Assembly: GCA_026770025.1 (NCBI GenBank)
Contig: JAMXDE010000014.1
Span: forward strand, 1,116,001-1,180,000
DNA: 64,000 nucleotides
Source: Craspedostauros australis
Lineage: Eukaryota; Bacillariophyta; Bacillariophyceae; Mastogloiales; Achnanthaceae
Reading direction: 5' to 3'
Of the stretch, positions 35,401 through 45,269 are shown in pieces. The translations under genes were made by a program, and so were the position numbers. The notes below the pieces were generated by a model. That model had not been told where the DNA came from. It saw only the letters and a program-made list of their open reading frames with translations, and made no database searches. Positions within the stretch are counted from its first letter, which is position 1, and every line of letters begins with the position of its first letter.

Positions 35401-36593
35401 CGGATTTGGTCGCCGCAGAGGCTGAGCGCAAGGCACGGCGAATCAATAGAGCTTTGGCGAATGCCATGGATGATGGAGACATGCAGATGGCGCTGGCGGC
35501 ATCGGCAAGGCAGGAGGACAGGTGGCCGGAATCGGTACGTGAAAGGGTGACCGAAGAGTTTTTGTTCGAAGATGATGATCCAGAAGATGTGGGCATGTCG
35601 GATGTCAGACCTGGCGGCGGGCAAGCGATGGAGGCGAGTCAGCCCTCAGAGTCTGCCAATTCAAATGGTGCGAGGAATGATATTCGTGGTGTCAGTACGG
35701 AGGTAGGAGAGGAGGAGGATATGTTTGGATTGCTCCAGGGTCGCCTGTCTTCGAACATCGACGATCCCTTGCAGGGTGACACTGGGAGCGGAGCTGAGAA
35801 CCGCGGAGCCGTTTGGGACATCTCAGAAGCAAACAAGGACGGTGCACCATTCCAGGGCAGCCTCGGCCTCCGCCTCGTGGATGCTGTGACAGAACGAGCG
35901 AAGGGGCGCCATCCTCGAGTGATCGCCATCGGCGACGTGCACGGTTGCATCGACGAGCTGCAGGACCTGCTGCGGGAATGCGACTACAGGCCCGGCGACT
36001 TGGTCATCTTCCTCGGCGACTTGGTCAGCAAGGGACCCGACAGCATCTCGGTCGTCCAGATGGCCCGGGAGATCGGTGCCATCGGGGTGCGCGGAAATCA
36101 CGACTTTGAGGTCATCCGTTGGCAACAGGCGATCAAATCCGGCGTGGATCCGCCTGTTTTCCGTTCCGAACATTTTCACATCGCATCATGCTTGTCGAGT
36201 GCCGACATGGAATGGATGTACAATCTGCCATGGTACATTTCCAGCCAAGATCTTGGTGCGCTCTTTGTCCATGCAGGATTCGTCTCCGGCATCCGACTAG
36301 CGAAGCAAAACCCGAGGCTCATGATGAACATGCGCAGCATCCTTCCTGACGGCACTGTGACATCGAAGTTCTTCAACAACTGGCCGTGGGCACGACTGTG
36401 GGACGGTCCACAAACCGTCCTGTTCGGCCACGACGCTGACAGAGGCCTGCAACAATACGAGCATGCCATCGGTCTGGACACCGGCTGCGTCTACGGAGGC
36501 CGGCTCACGGCGTGCATCTTGCCTGAGAAGCGGTTGGTGAGCGTCGGAGCGAGACGCGAGTACTTCAAATACCGAAGGAAGCATTATGAATAG
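32478..36593 (+). CDS. ApaH-like phosphatase (ALPH-type) with a very long N-terminal extension
   Basis: This intronless frame encodes 1,371 residues. The last ~230 (from about 1,144) form a metallophosphoesterase of the PPP/ApaH group: GDVHGC, GDLVSKGPDS, GVRGNHDFEV, FVHAG and FGHDA give the expected metal-binding set. Having KGP where PPP phosphatases have DRG is characteristic of ApaH and eukaryotic ApaH-like phosphatases (ALPH). In trypanosomes ALPH1 removes mRNA caps; many other ALPH proteins act on dinucleoside polyphosphates or are uncharacterised. The N-terminus has a possible signal peptide or anchor (VRTIILCVIHLSLVAIRCEG). Residues ~60-640 are Asn/Ser/Gly/Asp/Lys low-complexity sequence. 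Two ordered-looking blocks of unknown family follow: ~650-770 (RYMDLYYSHFQNKS... and FEMGLYCEFFVDATRKWN) and ~900-985 (VFTINVLRMELLQ...VEFTRFTLTEMEDGF). Location and substrate cannot be read from sequence. Confidence 0.85.
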   Translation: MAIQRGHDMGTSVRTIILCVIHLSLVAIRCEGLLHQRAQNSKRLAFSVHHTAEDRIQQPWRLPLQAQSQSQPRSQCRDRLPIRRRPGLATMYLSAKGRATSDTARDDDAADDPKGDGRDADNTKKDDGAQTKNRNNNNSNNSKRNRRRNNNGDRDGGRSKSANVNTDANSNADARTSTNHNEEDRAGPEMQGGAAGNRDEKPLISKDRAISALSRPKVADRKSRGPKINDDSKSADRGGSNGGRTEREANDTNNTNGGSSRNNRHNRGSSKRMQQPKNAQATSMGGNGSTGGTNSFSNKSRNGEAGMSTPTNADEQPSFLPPPMEGESSDATASSASSIDSGLSSWEDFLSSGTGDQNKSNVNHSDASNGKRNGGQSQPSSPPASSSRSQSTKSGNNNIDHNDRRNSNSNHTSNGKGIANADTNKSANTSPSRSNQHAQRQNTSNKNHPRAAASSQTQGLSNYAKSHPKSTSEKLPSITDLFPPDLSSSIKGLGSDKSNTNDDGNGTKNPERSTQSRASNLSDVLPVSELFYRSAKSNAHNIAGGADAAANVTANNDDVRRSLDFQGEDLVDDGEFPFSTEQSSAIGTNHNNNENKIHRSRIEKMATPSATTTKTASKQSRKKQASDENKGSSGSSGSGNDNRPRKTKPGARKMIRRGMDMLVGGVPINADPPIRYMDLYYSHFQNKSPESTNNWHDVISTSSRGFGPMLHRSGQNKLSKFEMGLYCEFFVDATRKWNICPDDLSAMVDDHSAQAFNEIVPASNPVASAIQRELEEELFLENVVDQIIEEVNIDNAFDTDAPKSGGLDGGDSDQSATVYLEQSTVVNRADQSASESDAAAAAVSGPNSLTDFEIGTITSQTSLDGGNAAPGSDRTTNRNSGETDAGAQDDSEVVGDEPVHLGGGLVFTINVLRMELLQDKDGNEESTILQSVVSRAIVAASNLKGYDVEFTRFTLTEMEDGFTRVEGDFTLQSQADLVAAEAERKARRINRALANAMDDGDMQMALAASARQEDRWPESVRERVTEEFLFEDDDPEDVGMSDVRPGGGQAMEASQPSESANSNGARNDIRGVSTEVGEEEDMFGLLQGRLSSNIDDPLQGDTGSGAENRGAVWDISEANKDGAPFQGSLGLRLVDAVTERAKGRHPRVIAIGDVHGCIDELQDLLRECDYRPGDLVIFLGDLVSKGPDSISVVQMAREIGAIGVRGNHDFEVIRWQQAIKSGVDPPVFRSEHFHIASCLSSADMEWMYNLPWYISSQDLGALFVHAGFVSGIRLAKQNPRLMMNMRSILPDGTVTSKFFNNWPWARLWDGPQTVLFGHDADRGLQQYEHAIGLDTGCVYGGRLTACILPEKRLVSVGARREYFKYRRKHYE

Positions 36594-38430
36594 TTCACCA
36601 TGGTAATTGATCGCGAACCCACTCAATCTGCATCCCGAGAGACGGAGAGGCTGCTGGGCGTGCATAGAGGTGTACGGTTCCAACTCCTACGAGCTAAAGT
36701 AGTCGTATGGTAATATTATAGTCCGCTCATGCACAACACGCTACTCGGGAGCCATCCATCGCGTGTTACTGCTCGGTCGTGTCACGAATTCGGACGAGTG
36801 GATCGTATTGTGCCAGGGCGTGCGCGGCCTTGGACCAGACGAGTCGAGGTCGACTTTCGCCTTGGGTGTTTGTTGTTGTTGTCTCTCGTCATGGAATGGT
36901 GCCAGTTGGTTGGTTGCTGTGGTGACGTGATTTGTGTCAACTTGGAGAAAACCAAAAATGTGGGAGGAATTGTTGTTGATGGCCGCCTGTATGCACGACT
37001 TGAAAGCAATGATGGACGTCAGGTTCTGTTGATGTCAGATTCGTGCACCCTGATGCGAGCAGCTCGCAGGACTGGCTTGATTCGCATACGTCACGGAACA
37101 GCGTGGCATGAATGACTCTCTCAATTCTGACATGATGCACGTTTGACACGCGTTGATTTGATTCGTTGTCCGTGCGTTGGCGATGAAAAGAACAGAACTT
37201 CTGCCGAAGAAGATACCTTTGAACAAGAATCTTTTCGAAAAAGAAGGTTCTGTCATCGTTTTCGCGCCCGGTTTGGTGTTGCGCAACATTGTGATGTCCT
37301 TGGCGCGTTGTTGTGGAGAACACCGGCGGTTGGAATGAAGCAACACTCGTGATGTTCCCGTTTTGGAGCGGTCCTTGTTCCCCTTGTTGTCGATGCTGTC
37401 GCGAGGGTTGGGAACTGTTTGCTTCTCCTTCTCGTTTTCGAATCCTTCGGTTGTGTGTTTTCCCCTTGCTCTTTTCTCCTCTGTTGTGCGAGGGACGTTG
37501 CTTCTGCTGCTTCCCTCCTGACTTTGCCGTTGCCGTCATCATCGTCATCATCAGTGCTGCAATTGCAGTTGCAGTTGCTGCCGCTGCCACTGTCGCTGCC
37601 ACTGTCGCTCTCGCTCTCGCTGCAGCTCGCATGTGCGTTGTTCCTCTTCTCTTTCCAACGACGAGCGAAGAACCTCGTCGTCTTCACAACACCAACAGGG
37701 GCAACATAAACAACCCAATCAGGAACACAACGAAAGCCAAAGCCAAAGCCAAAGCCAACAATAGTCGCAAGTCCGTCGCGACGAGCAATCAGGTGACGAA
37801 TACGGTGATACCATATATAATAGAATAGTAGGTACGCTGCGGATACGAGTGAACTGCACATCTTCACTCGCATCTCATCGGCCACTTCAGAATTCCGTAC
37901 GGGCAGTCATCGACCGACCCGACGACCTGTTCAAATTCAAACTGATCCACTGACCAGCTCTCTCTTGAGAGCCGACTTGCTGACCATTCTCAAAACGCTA
38001 CCCTGACTACACTCTAGAGCACATGCCATCATTGCATACGCGTAGTCATCAAGACAAGCGACGAAGCGAAGTCAACTGGAACGAATTGCCCGAAGGCAGC
38101 AAGTGACAGGAATCCCATTCATTGTTCATCCTTCAATCACATCAGCGTCATTCCTCAAACCAACATCATCCTCGCGGAACCTTTCGCACGAACGCTCGTG
38201 AAGCATTCGAAGGACATCAGCAACAGCTCTTCCCCTTGGAGCGTGGATACACTCACCATACTCGTGCGTCCTGCATCACGACGGCGTCGTTGATTGCTTT
38301 CATACTTGTACTACTTCAACGCCTACACGTCCGAACACAACCGTCCACGAACATCTACAAGCGCCCACACAACTTCTCCACCCTCTTGTCTACGTGCCGA
38401 ATTGGTACCTTCCTTCCGCCCACTTTGTTG
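36594..38430. other. 1.8-kb stretch without a supported gene
   Basis: It holds the phosphatase 3' end and the leader of the acidic protein gene. Short repeats include GCCAAA copies at 37737-37759. On the minus strand 37873-37253 stays open for about 207 codons (MRVKMCSSLVSAAYLLFYYIW...), with one plausible membrane helix, but the rest is repeat-derived (Phe-Gly and Asp/Ser runs) and I do not call it a gene. Confidence 0.4.
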
Positions 38431-39519
38431 ATGATGATGAAATCCGTCGCTCTTGACGAATCTTTCTTCATCAGCACCGGATGCGATTCCGAGGACAATG
38501 ATTTCGTCTTCGTGCAATGCGTAACACCTAATTTGATCGAGCACGATGATGATGATGATGATGACGACGACGACGATGTATCGTACGACTACTGCGATGA
38601 CATCTTCGATGTCAAGCCTCCGTGCGAGAGCGAAATGGGTCCGGCACCATTCGACCCGCCCATCGAAGAACGAGAGCAACCGCATGAGTACCACGCTCTT
38701 GCCATGTCCGACGACCAGACTGTCCTGCAGACAGGCAGGGCGAACGATGACGACTTGGCATCGGTGGCGTCTACCGCCATTGAGATTTCGGACGGCAACT
38801 CCGTCCTGACCGTGCCATCCTGTCTCCTGAAAGACTTGGATGAGGCTCACGAGGCAGCCACGATGGTGGCGAACACCAGCAGCATCATCTGCAATGACGA
38901 CGAAAAAGATGATGACTGCAATGGTGCAGCGGATGATGTCGACAGTGCCGAGATCCTCGAGGCTGGCAGTGCCCTCAATGACTCTGACGAATGCGATTTC
39001 AGGAAGGGTGCAGACCACGACAGCACCACCCGCGGTGATGACGACGACGTCGAGGATGCCAACAATCAAACCGAATGCAAGCCCGATGCTTCGGCGGTTG
39101 CGCAATTCAAGACCGATAAACTACCAGGCAGCGCGGCAACACCTGAGGGAGAGGTGCGTCAACATGAAGATTCTGTGCATTGTGAGGACAACAACAACAG
39201 CAACAACAAAGGGGCCACAGCATCATCACAAACAGAAACTCCCACGAACACCACCCCAGCGGAGGTCGACGATGAAGAACAGGCACCCGAGCAAGTCGAA
39301 GAGGTGATCGCCACACCCTCACCGGCAGGAACGGACAGCCAAACAGTTCTTCTGTTGCTGCATCCCACCAAGCTCTCGCTACCAGCACCAACAGCGGACG
39401 GGCAACAGCCCCAAAAGACAGGGTCAAAGAAAAGTAGGCTCAGCAACAAGAAGCGAAGAAAGCAGATGCGGCGAATGAAGAAGGTGACTGGGAAATGGAA
39501 ACCTGTTGCAATCTCATAG
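38431..39519 (+). CDS. Acidic low-complexity protein with a basic C-terminus, unknown function
   Basis: 362 residues from MMMKSVALDESFF. I recognise no family. An N-terminal segment (FISTGCDSEDNDFVFVQCV) is followed by an 11-residue Asp run, a PPCESEMGPAPFDPPIEE stretch, then a long Asp/Glu/Ser/Thr-rich region without Trp and with few hydrophobic clusters, so it is probably disordered. The last 30 residues are strongly basic (KKSRLSNKKRRKQMRRMKK), which could be a nuclear or nucleolar localisation signal or RNA-binding tail. Codon-level evidence for a real gene is the 1.1-kb frame in good length and the charge-segregated composition. The start was put at the first ATG; the frame stays open further upstream to about 38122 without an ATG start. 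It may be a PAM2-like or translation-related adaptor, but that is only a guess. Confidence 0.6.
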   Translation: MMMKSVALDESFFISTGCDSEDNDFVFVQCVTPNLIEHDDDDDDDDDDDVSYDYCDDIFDVKPPCESEMGPAPFDPPIEEREQPHEYHALAMSDDQTVLQTGRANDDDLASVASTAIEISDGNSVLTVPSCLLKDLDEAHEAATMVANTSSIICNDDEKDDDCNGAADDVDSAEILEAGSALNDSDECDFRKGADHDSTTRGDDDDVEDANNQTECKPDASAVAQFKTDKLPGSAATPEGEVRQHEDSVHCEDNNNSNNKGATASSQTETPTNTTPAEVDDEEQAPEQVEEVIATPSPAGTDSQTVLLLLHPTKLSLPAPTADGQQPQKTGSKKSRLSNKKRRKQMRRMKKVTGKWKPVAIS

Positions 39520-39617
39520 CCTCCGGCAGGTGTCTATCCACAGGTGCTCGCTCGCATTAGTACCACACTCAGTGTCTTCATCAAACGCAATCAAAACAAT
39601 CACTCAAACCATTCAAC

Positions 39618-39716
39618 AAACAAACAAACACAGAAGCAACAACTCAGTCAATCAATTCATTCATCGACCAACCAACCAACCACCAAAACAAACAAGCAAA
39701 CAAACAAACAAAGAAC
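39618..39716 (+). repeat. CAAA / CCAA-rich simple repeats
   Basis: Runs of CAAA and ACCA units in the 3' flank of the acidic protein gene, G-poor on the plus strand. Confidence 0.8.
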
Positions 39717-39872
39717 TGAAGAATCCGTAGCAATAATAGAGTAGCATGTATATCCGTATCTTTGTATAATATTCTATAATAGAATAGAATGTAATATTAT
39801 GTTAATGTATTGCTACATACAAAAGGCAGCGCGGGTCGAGGTAAACCAGGACGCTGTGCAAGTGGGGCGAAG

Positions 39873-39893
39873 TCTCTCTCTCTCTCTCTCTCT
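39873..39893 (+). repeat. CT dinucleotide microsatellite
   Basis: About ten uninterrupted TC units in the intergenic region upstream of the RRM protein gene. Confidence 0.9.
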
Positions 39894-40400
39894 AGTTTCG
39901 GGAGATGATAGAGTATCGTAAATGAGATAAATCAGGTTTGGCAGTTCATATGAAGAAACTATCCCGTACTTGAATGAACGGTCGTGTTTGTGTACAATTA
40001 CCTTCTTTTTGAGGAGTTATTGGAAGAACTGAAAATTTGCAAGCAGCTAGAGACGTTCGTGTTGTGACACAACTTCGGAAGATGTTGGGACACCACCAGC
40101 CGCACAGACGGGCATTGCTGGTGTCCCACGTAGAATTGCACAGAGAATTGGTAGTACAGAATCAGAATGACGACACGAGGTGCGCGTGTTGCGCAAGATT
40201 TGGATATCGCTTGCTTGTCTTGCTCTTCACCTGCCGTCCTCAAAACCGTGCCTGCGTGACACAGGGAGAGGAAACACACACATCATTCACCGACAGAGGA
40301 AACACAACCAACGCCGACAGCGAAAGAACGAGAGAGCAAGACAGACAGCGCACGGAGAGACAACAAACAACAACAGAAGCAAAAGCTGAACGAGGCGACG

Positions 40401-43400
40401 ATGGGGCGTACGAGCAAGAGTAAGCATCAACAACCGGAGCCGGAAGAGCATCAGCATCATCAGCAGCAGCAGGAGGAGGAAGGGGAACAGGAAATTCAAC
40501 ACCACCAGTATCCCCATCATCATGAGATGCAGCCGCAGCACTACGGACTGGCGCAACACCAGCACCAGATGCACATGCAGATGCCCACCGTGTACGGTTT
40601 CCCCGTTGATCTCAATTGGCAGCAACACCATCAACAGCAGATGATCTTCCAACAACAACAATTCCACCACCAACACATGCACATGTAAGTCACAATCGCG
40701 AAAAAGGTCATGTCGTTTGCCGTGATAGAAAAATAATCGCCTTGCTCCATCACACCGAACGTCGGCCAGACTTGCGCGTTATCCGTTGATTTGATTGGCT
40801 GAAGGCGCCAGGAAGGCGAAGACAGGCATAATTGGGGGTGGTTTGTGTGGCCAGGCAGGCACCGCTGTCAGCGTGACGGACGGGCCAGAGTGACATTCGC
40901 GCCCACCTCTTCACGCCACCAGACTTGCGCAAGCATGAAATGGAGAAGGGTTCGGGAAGAATGGAAGGAAGAGAAGAAAGACACGAAGCGATGCGCACGA
41001 AGAGAGAGAGGAGTGGCCGGCCGCGCTGGTGCCCCCTGGCGCCGGTATTGGCGTTGAACGAAAGGATCAGGGCGCCGGGTGTTGATGTCATCGCGGTCTA
41101 TCGCTGTCACGGTCACGGTGTCCGCCACCCATCAGCCGATCCTGCCATCCCTTCTTCCTTCCTGCGTGTCACATACACGACTTGGCAAATGCCGCAAATC
41201 CACGCAGAGAGAGCACGAGTACGGAGCAGCAGTCTTTTTGACGTACAGACGGATTCTCTGTGTGTGGTTTGTGTCTCGCTTGTGCCTTGTGGTGTGCTCC
41301 CTTTGGCCTTTCTGCCACCCCTTCCTTCGTTGAGCACAAGAGAGGGCCTTTTGACGTGTTAATTGCGGTGGTTGGCGGCCTGGCGGTCGGTACCTAATCA
41401 GTGCTGTGTGTCACCCGTGCGAGTGCGAGTACGAGATACTACTCCGCGCTGCTACGCCCTTTCTCGCTCTGTTCTGCCTCTCTGCCCCCTCGCGTTCGTG
41501 GGTGGTTGGCGTCTGTGCCTTTGTCTGCTCCTGTGTTCCTGCGGCTCTGTGTGGTGCACAGAGCAAGCTGAAGACAAGCTGAGAACACACCGTGAAGGGA
41601 CGAGGACAGATAACAGCGGCGGCGGATCCATGCGCTGCGCGGGCACTCTGCTATTCCGCCACATACGCCGTATCCATTGCGGGTCATCCACATCCCTTTT
41701 CTCCCCCACAGCCCTTCTCGTCCTCTAACGTGGTGACTCCCCCAACACCTCTCCTCTGCTTCCTCTCTCTCTCTGCTTTTGGCTCCACCATCGCATCGTG
41801 ATCCCACTGCGACCCGCACATTCGCACACGCACGCACACGGACACACGTGCACACGCTGTGTAACACATCATATCCCTCGGCTGCACCGCGTCGTGCCTT
41901 ACATCGCCGTGCTGTGCTGTGTTGTGCTGCGCCGCAACTTCCCTCGCCGCGCCTTGTTGCCAACAACAACAACGACGACGACGACGACGACAACAACAAC
42001 GTCAAAAACACAAGGTACCCGCATCCAATGGCATCTCACGACGACGGGGTGGGGTTCCCTCCAGGGATCCCGGGCTTATCGGTGTCAACAGATCCGCTGG
42101 AGATCGTCCTGGGGCCTTTCCCTTGCGCACGGTTGCGGAACATCCCATTCGACGCCACTGTTGAAGACATCCTAATCCTCTTCCAAGGCCTTGTCGTTAT
42201 CGATGTGCTCATCGTGGGACCTGGGGAAGCCTTCGTCTTGTTCGCAAACCCGATGGACTACCAAATGGGCCTCCAACGGTGAGTCTTTTCCTGATCAGCC
42301 GCAGTCTCACCTCGCCATGATGTGCCATATCATGCCATGCAACCACAGCGATGACCAGATACTGCACTGCCCTATGGTACCTTGTTGTAGTCGCAGTAGT
42401 GGTATGCTGTGGGGATGGGGTGAGATGACACGAGACGAGACCGGACGAAAGCAGCAGCTTTGTGTCGGCTGTGATAGATATCTTGTTGCTGAGTTGCGGA
42501 GTGACGCGAAGTGGGGGCCAAGCGCGCTCGAACGATGCAGCGGAGCCCTGATGGGTCGGATTCCTCCGTCACAACAAGAACAGAAACACCCACTCCGTGT
42601 AACTGATCGTCTTTTTCTCACTCGTCGCCTTCCCCTTCCATCCCTTTCCGTTGTGCTGGTTTGTGTTCTATTATATTTCTTTCTCTCTCTCTCCCTCTTC
42701 CCCTCCACAAATGGACTCTCATCACTTCATTACCTCACCATCTAACCATCAACAATCATCACGCTACCACAGCGACCGCCAAGGCATCGGCAGGAACATG
42801 GTAGAGATCACCACAGCCAGCAGAGCAGAGTATTACAAGGCGATTGGATTGGTAAGTCGCACAAACAAAAGCACATGGAGCAAACAAGCACGTGCAAACC
42901 TGTTGCTTGCACTCGCATGGAACCGCACCTGTACATGCATTTGGCTATGTGTGTTTGCACAATCTATGCATACTCTATGCACATGCATCGTGTATCATAT
43001 CGATGGCGGATGGAGTGGCTCAAACGCCCCGCTTCGTCTTTGCACAAGCATGAAGACGAATGCGCTGGTGATGTGAGAATTGTCGGCAGATGGCCGATGG
43101 CCGATGCCTGCTTTTTCGTTGTCTTGCCTGATGTGCACAGAAGTAGTTCTCTCTCCTCCGCAAGTCCTCGCTGAGGTTTGGCGAGACTCCATCCGCGTTG
43201 TGTGAGCACGCTCAGCGAAGCCATCAACCGCCAATGCTAACACATTCCATTTGCTCCATATCGCATTGCACTCAACTGTGCTGTGTTGCATTGCGTTGCA
43301 TCGCATCGCACCGCACCCCGCCGTTTACTGAAGCAACAGCAATGGCAGGAATCGTCCAGACGCCCGCTCCTCCCAGTGGGTCAGCATGGGCTTCGTCGTG

Positions 43401-44014
43401 GCGTGGAGCACAACGAGCTCCTTGAGGTGTCCGATGTCAGCGCTGTGTGGGGAAGCACAGGAACCATCACGCCGCTGCAAAGTCTGAACGTGGGAGCCGG
43501 GGAGATGATTCAGAGACGCGGCGGCGGCGGCGGCGGTGGCAGTATCGGAGTTGGCAGCGGTATCGGTGGTATCGGCAGCAGCGTCGGAAGCATCAGTGGC
43601 GGCGGCTCAGTGGGCAGCGCAAGCGGAGGCAGCATCGGCATGCTGAAGGCCGGTAACAACCCCGGACGGCCTGGAGCATCCGGAGGTTCCACGCTCATGA
43701 AGCGCACCGGAGGCGGAATTCAGGTTGGCGAGCACACGGGCTTTTTGCGAATGCGAGGATTGCCATTCAGCGCAAGCAAGGATGACATCTTCCGCTTCTT
43801 CGACGGCTACAACCCGGTTCTGGAGAGCATCGTCCTGACTTACCGCAGTGACGGCCGCGCAACCGGGGAGGCCTACGTTGGCTTCGACTCGCCAGACAAC
43901 TCGAAGCGCGCGATGGACCTCCACCGCAAGAGCATGGGTTCGAGGTACATCGAGCTGTTTCTCAGCAACAAGGATGAGCATGGGCGAGCTTTGGCGCGTT
44001 TCGGAAACCGCTAA
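40401..44014 (+). CDS. Two-RRM RNA-binding protein (hnRNP F/H-, GRSF1-, ESRP-like qRRMs)
   Basis: Inferred exons 40401-40684, 42015-42278, 42773-42851 and 43340-44014, joining in phase to 433 residues. Exon 1 is Gln/His/Glu/Met-rich (KHQQPEPEEHQHHQQQQ). Exon 2 has the first RRM (ARLRNIPFDATVEDILILFQG...GEAFVLFANPMDYQMGLQR), completed in exon 3 by DRQGIGRNMVEITTASRAEYY, the usual end of a quasi-RRM. Exon 4 has a Gly/Ser-rich linker, then RRM2 (FLRMRGLPFSASKDDIFRFFDGY...GEAYVGFDSPDNSKRAM...GSRYIELFLS). The paired qRRMs and wording RG(L/I)PF and RYIE resemble hnRNP H/F, which bind G-tracts and control splicing. Uncertain points: the 1,330-nt first intron (acceptor ACACAAG) and the exact acceptor of exon 4. 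A separate start at the ATG at 42030 (MASHDDGV) is a real alternative. Confidence 0.78.
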
Positions 44015-44969
44015 AAATGACACCCATGCTCACAGGCTTGCGGCCAGGTTCATCGTGGTCGCGGCAAGTGGCGGAGAAACATGGCTGGACCTCACGCAGG
44101 CCGACGGGGGGGGGCTGGCTGTCAACATTCATTACCAGTCAGCTGGCCATTCAGCCCCCCAGCCCTCGAGACAGGATTTGAGAAGAGGAGTTTGAATGTA
44201 TCATTCACCCCGAACCTTGCTCTCCACAACGCTCTCTACGCGCATCATGGACTGCGCACGGACCGGAAGTACGGCACGATAGTCTCGCACTGAACTTCCA
44301 CGATGGTCCTCTCTCAATATGCTCAGACCGCGGGCTGCGAAGTGAATGACCGACCAAAGCGGCACGAGGAGGGAGGGTTGCTTGTTCGATGAGACCGAAA
44401 GCGATTGATACAGATACAGATACATTGGTACAGAAAGGAGAAGGGAGAAAGGAGAAAAAGAGGCACAACGAATCGGCGTCCTTGGCGGAGTCAATTCCTG
44501 TTGTGTGCTTTGTTGAAACGAAAGAAATAAAAATGATGAAACATGGATACTTGCGATAACAAACAAGGAAGAGAAGGAGGTGGTGGTGATGGAATTAAAC
44601 AGTGATGATGGATAACAAAAATGATTCCATAAAGTAGTGTTTTATGGAAACGAACATCGTCGTTTGTGGTCCTGCGACGCTCTTCGAACTCGGCCTTCCG
44701 GATTTGTGCGGAGGTTCGCGTTCGTCTCCTTTGGTGCACCCACTGATCCAAATCCAAGCTCGGGTCGATGAAGAAGTCTTGATGCGGCGGCAGCAACGGC
44801 GTACCAGTACATACAACACGGACCTAATTGCGCGACATCATCCAATGATTGGAGAGAGAAAGAGCGAGACAATATCGCCCTCCTTGGTTGTCCACTCTCC
44901 TGCCATATCACGTATTTTGAGTAGGGCATTCCAGATCGTGGTATCTGAGTGGGCAGTCCATGTGATTGA
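44015..44969. other. Convergent intergenic region, RRM gene / small mitochondrial protein
   Basis: About 950 nt. It contains a G-run (GGGGGGGG near 44106) within a GC-rich palindrome-like stretch around 44097-44165 (GGCTGGCTGTC...CAGCTGGCC...CAGCCCCCCAGCC), and an AGAAAGGAGAAGGGAGAAAGG purine tract near 44435. No gene is supported. Confidence 0.4.
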
Positions 44970-45269
44970 TTAGAACCCACCGAACACAGCACCGACAATT
45001 GAAAAGCCCACGGCCATGCCTGCACCTGCGAGCATGTACGAACCTAGGCTGGAACCGATCTGCTGCTGATTCGATGCACTCGGCGCAAATGGAAGCTGGT
45101 GCTGCTGTTGCAACTGATGTTGCTGTTCGCTGTATGTTTGGAGGCCGGAACTGCCGGCTTTCGGATCGGTGGTGGTTGCGACAGCAGACGAGGGGCGCCG
45201 CCTTCGACGCGGGCTTCTCACTATCGTCCTTTTGGATTTGGAGAGGAGGTTCAGCACCGTCCTTCTCAT
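44970..45269 (-). CDS. Small probably mitochondrial single-helix protein, unknown function
   Basis: 99 residues, single exon. The first ~30 residues (MRRTVLNLLSKSKRTIVRSPRRRRRP) are rich in Arg/Ser/Leu with no acids, like a mitochondrial presequence. A Gln/Ser-rich middle follows (EQQHQLQQQHQL), then one Gly-rich hydrophobic helix at the very C-terminus (GSYMLAGAGMAVGFSIVGAVFGGF). I recognise no named family. The layout, basic presequence plus a C-terminal Gly-zipper-like membrane helix, would suit a small inner-membrane protein. The start at 45269 is the first ATG. It could be a chance frame, but the charge and hydrophobicity segregation argues for a gene. Confidence 0.5.
   Translation of the reverse strand: MRRTVLNLLSKSKRTIVRSPRRRRRPSSAVATTTDPKAGSSGLQTYSEQQHQLQQQHQLPFAPSASNQQQIGSSLGSYMLAGAGMAVGFSIVGAVFGGF

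Larger units (their letters stand above)
39520..40400. other. Intergenic region between two plus-strand genes
   Basis: From left to right: CAAA repeats, an A+T-rich segment with several TATAATAGAATAG-like stretches (39755-39805) that may be the polyadenylation region, a CT dinucleotide run at 39873-39893, then the leader of the RRM gene with a GAACGAGAGAGC-type purine-rich stretch. No gene is seen. Confidence 0.5.

Noticed and set aside
37253-37873. Minus-strand frame of about 207 codons with one hydrophobic segment
   Set aside because: Most of its length is repeat-derived (Phe-Gly and Asp/Ser/Gly runs). No family or splice support. Mentioned only as a weak possibility.
41439-42011. Minus-strand frame of 190 codons
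   Set aside because: Lies in the first intron of the RRM gene and is built from microsatellite-like sequence.
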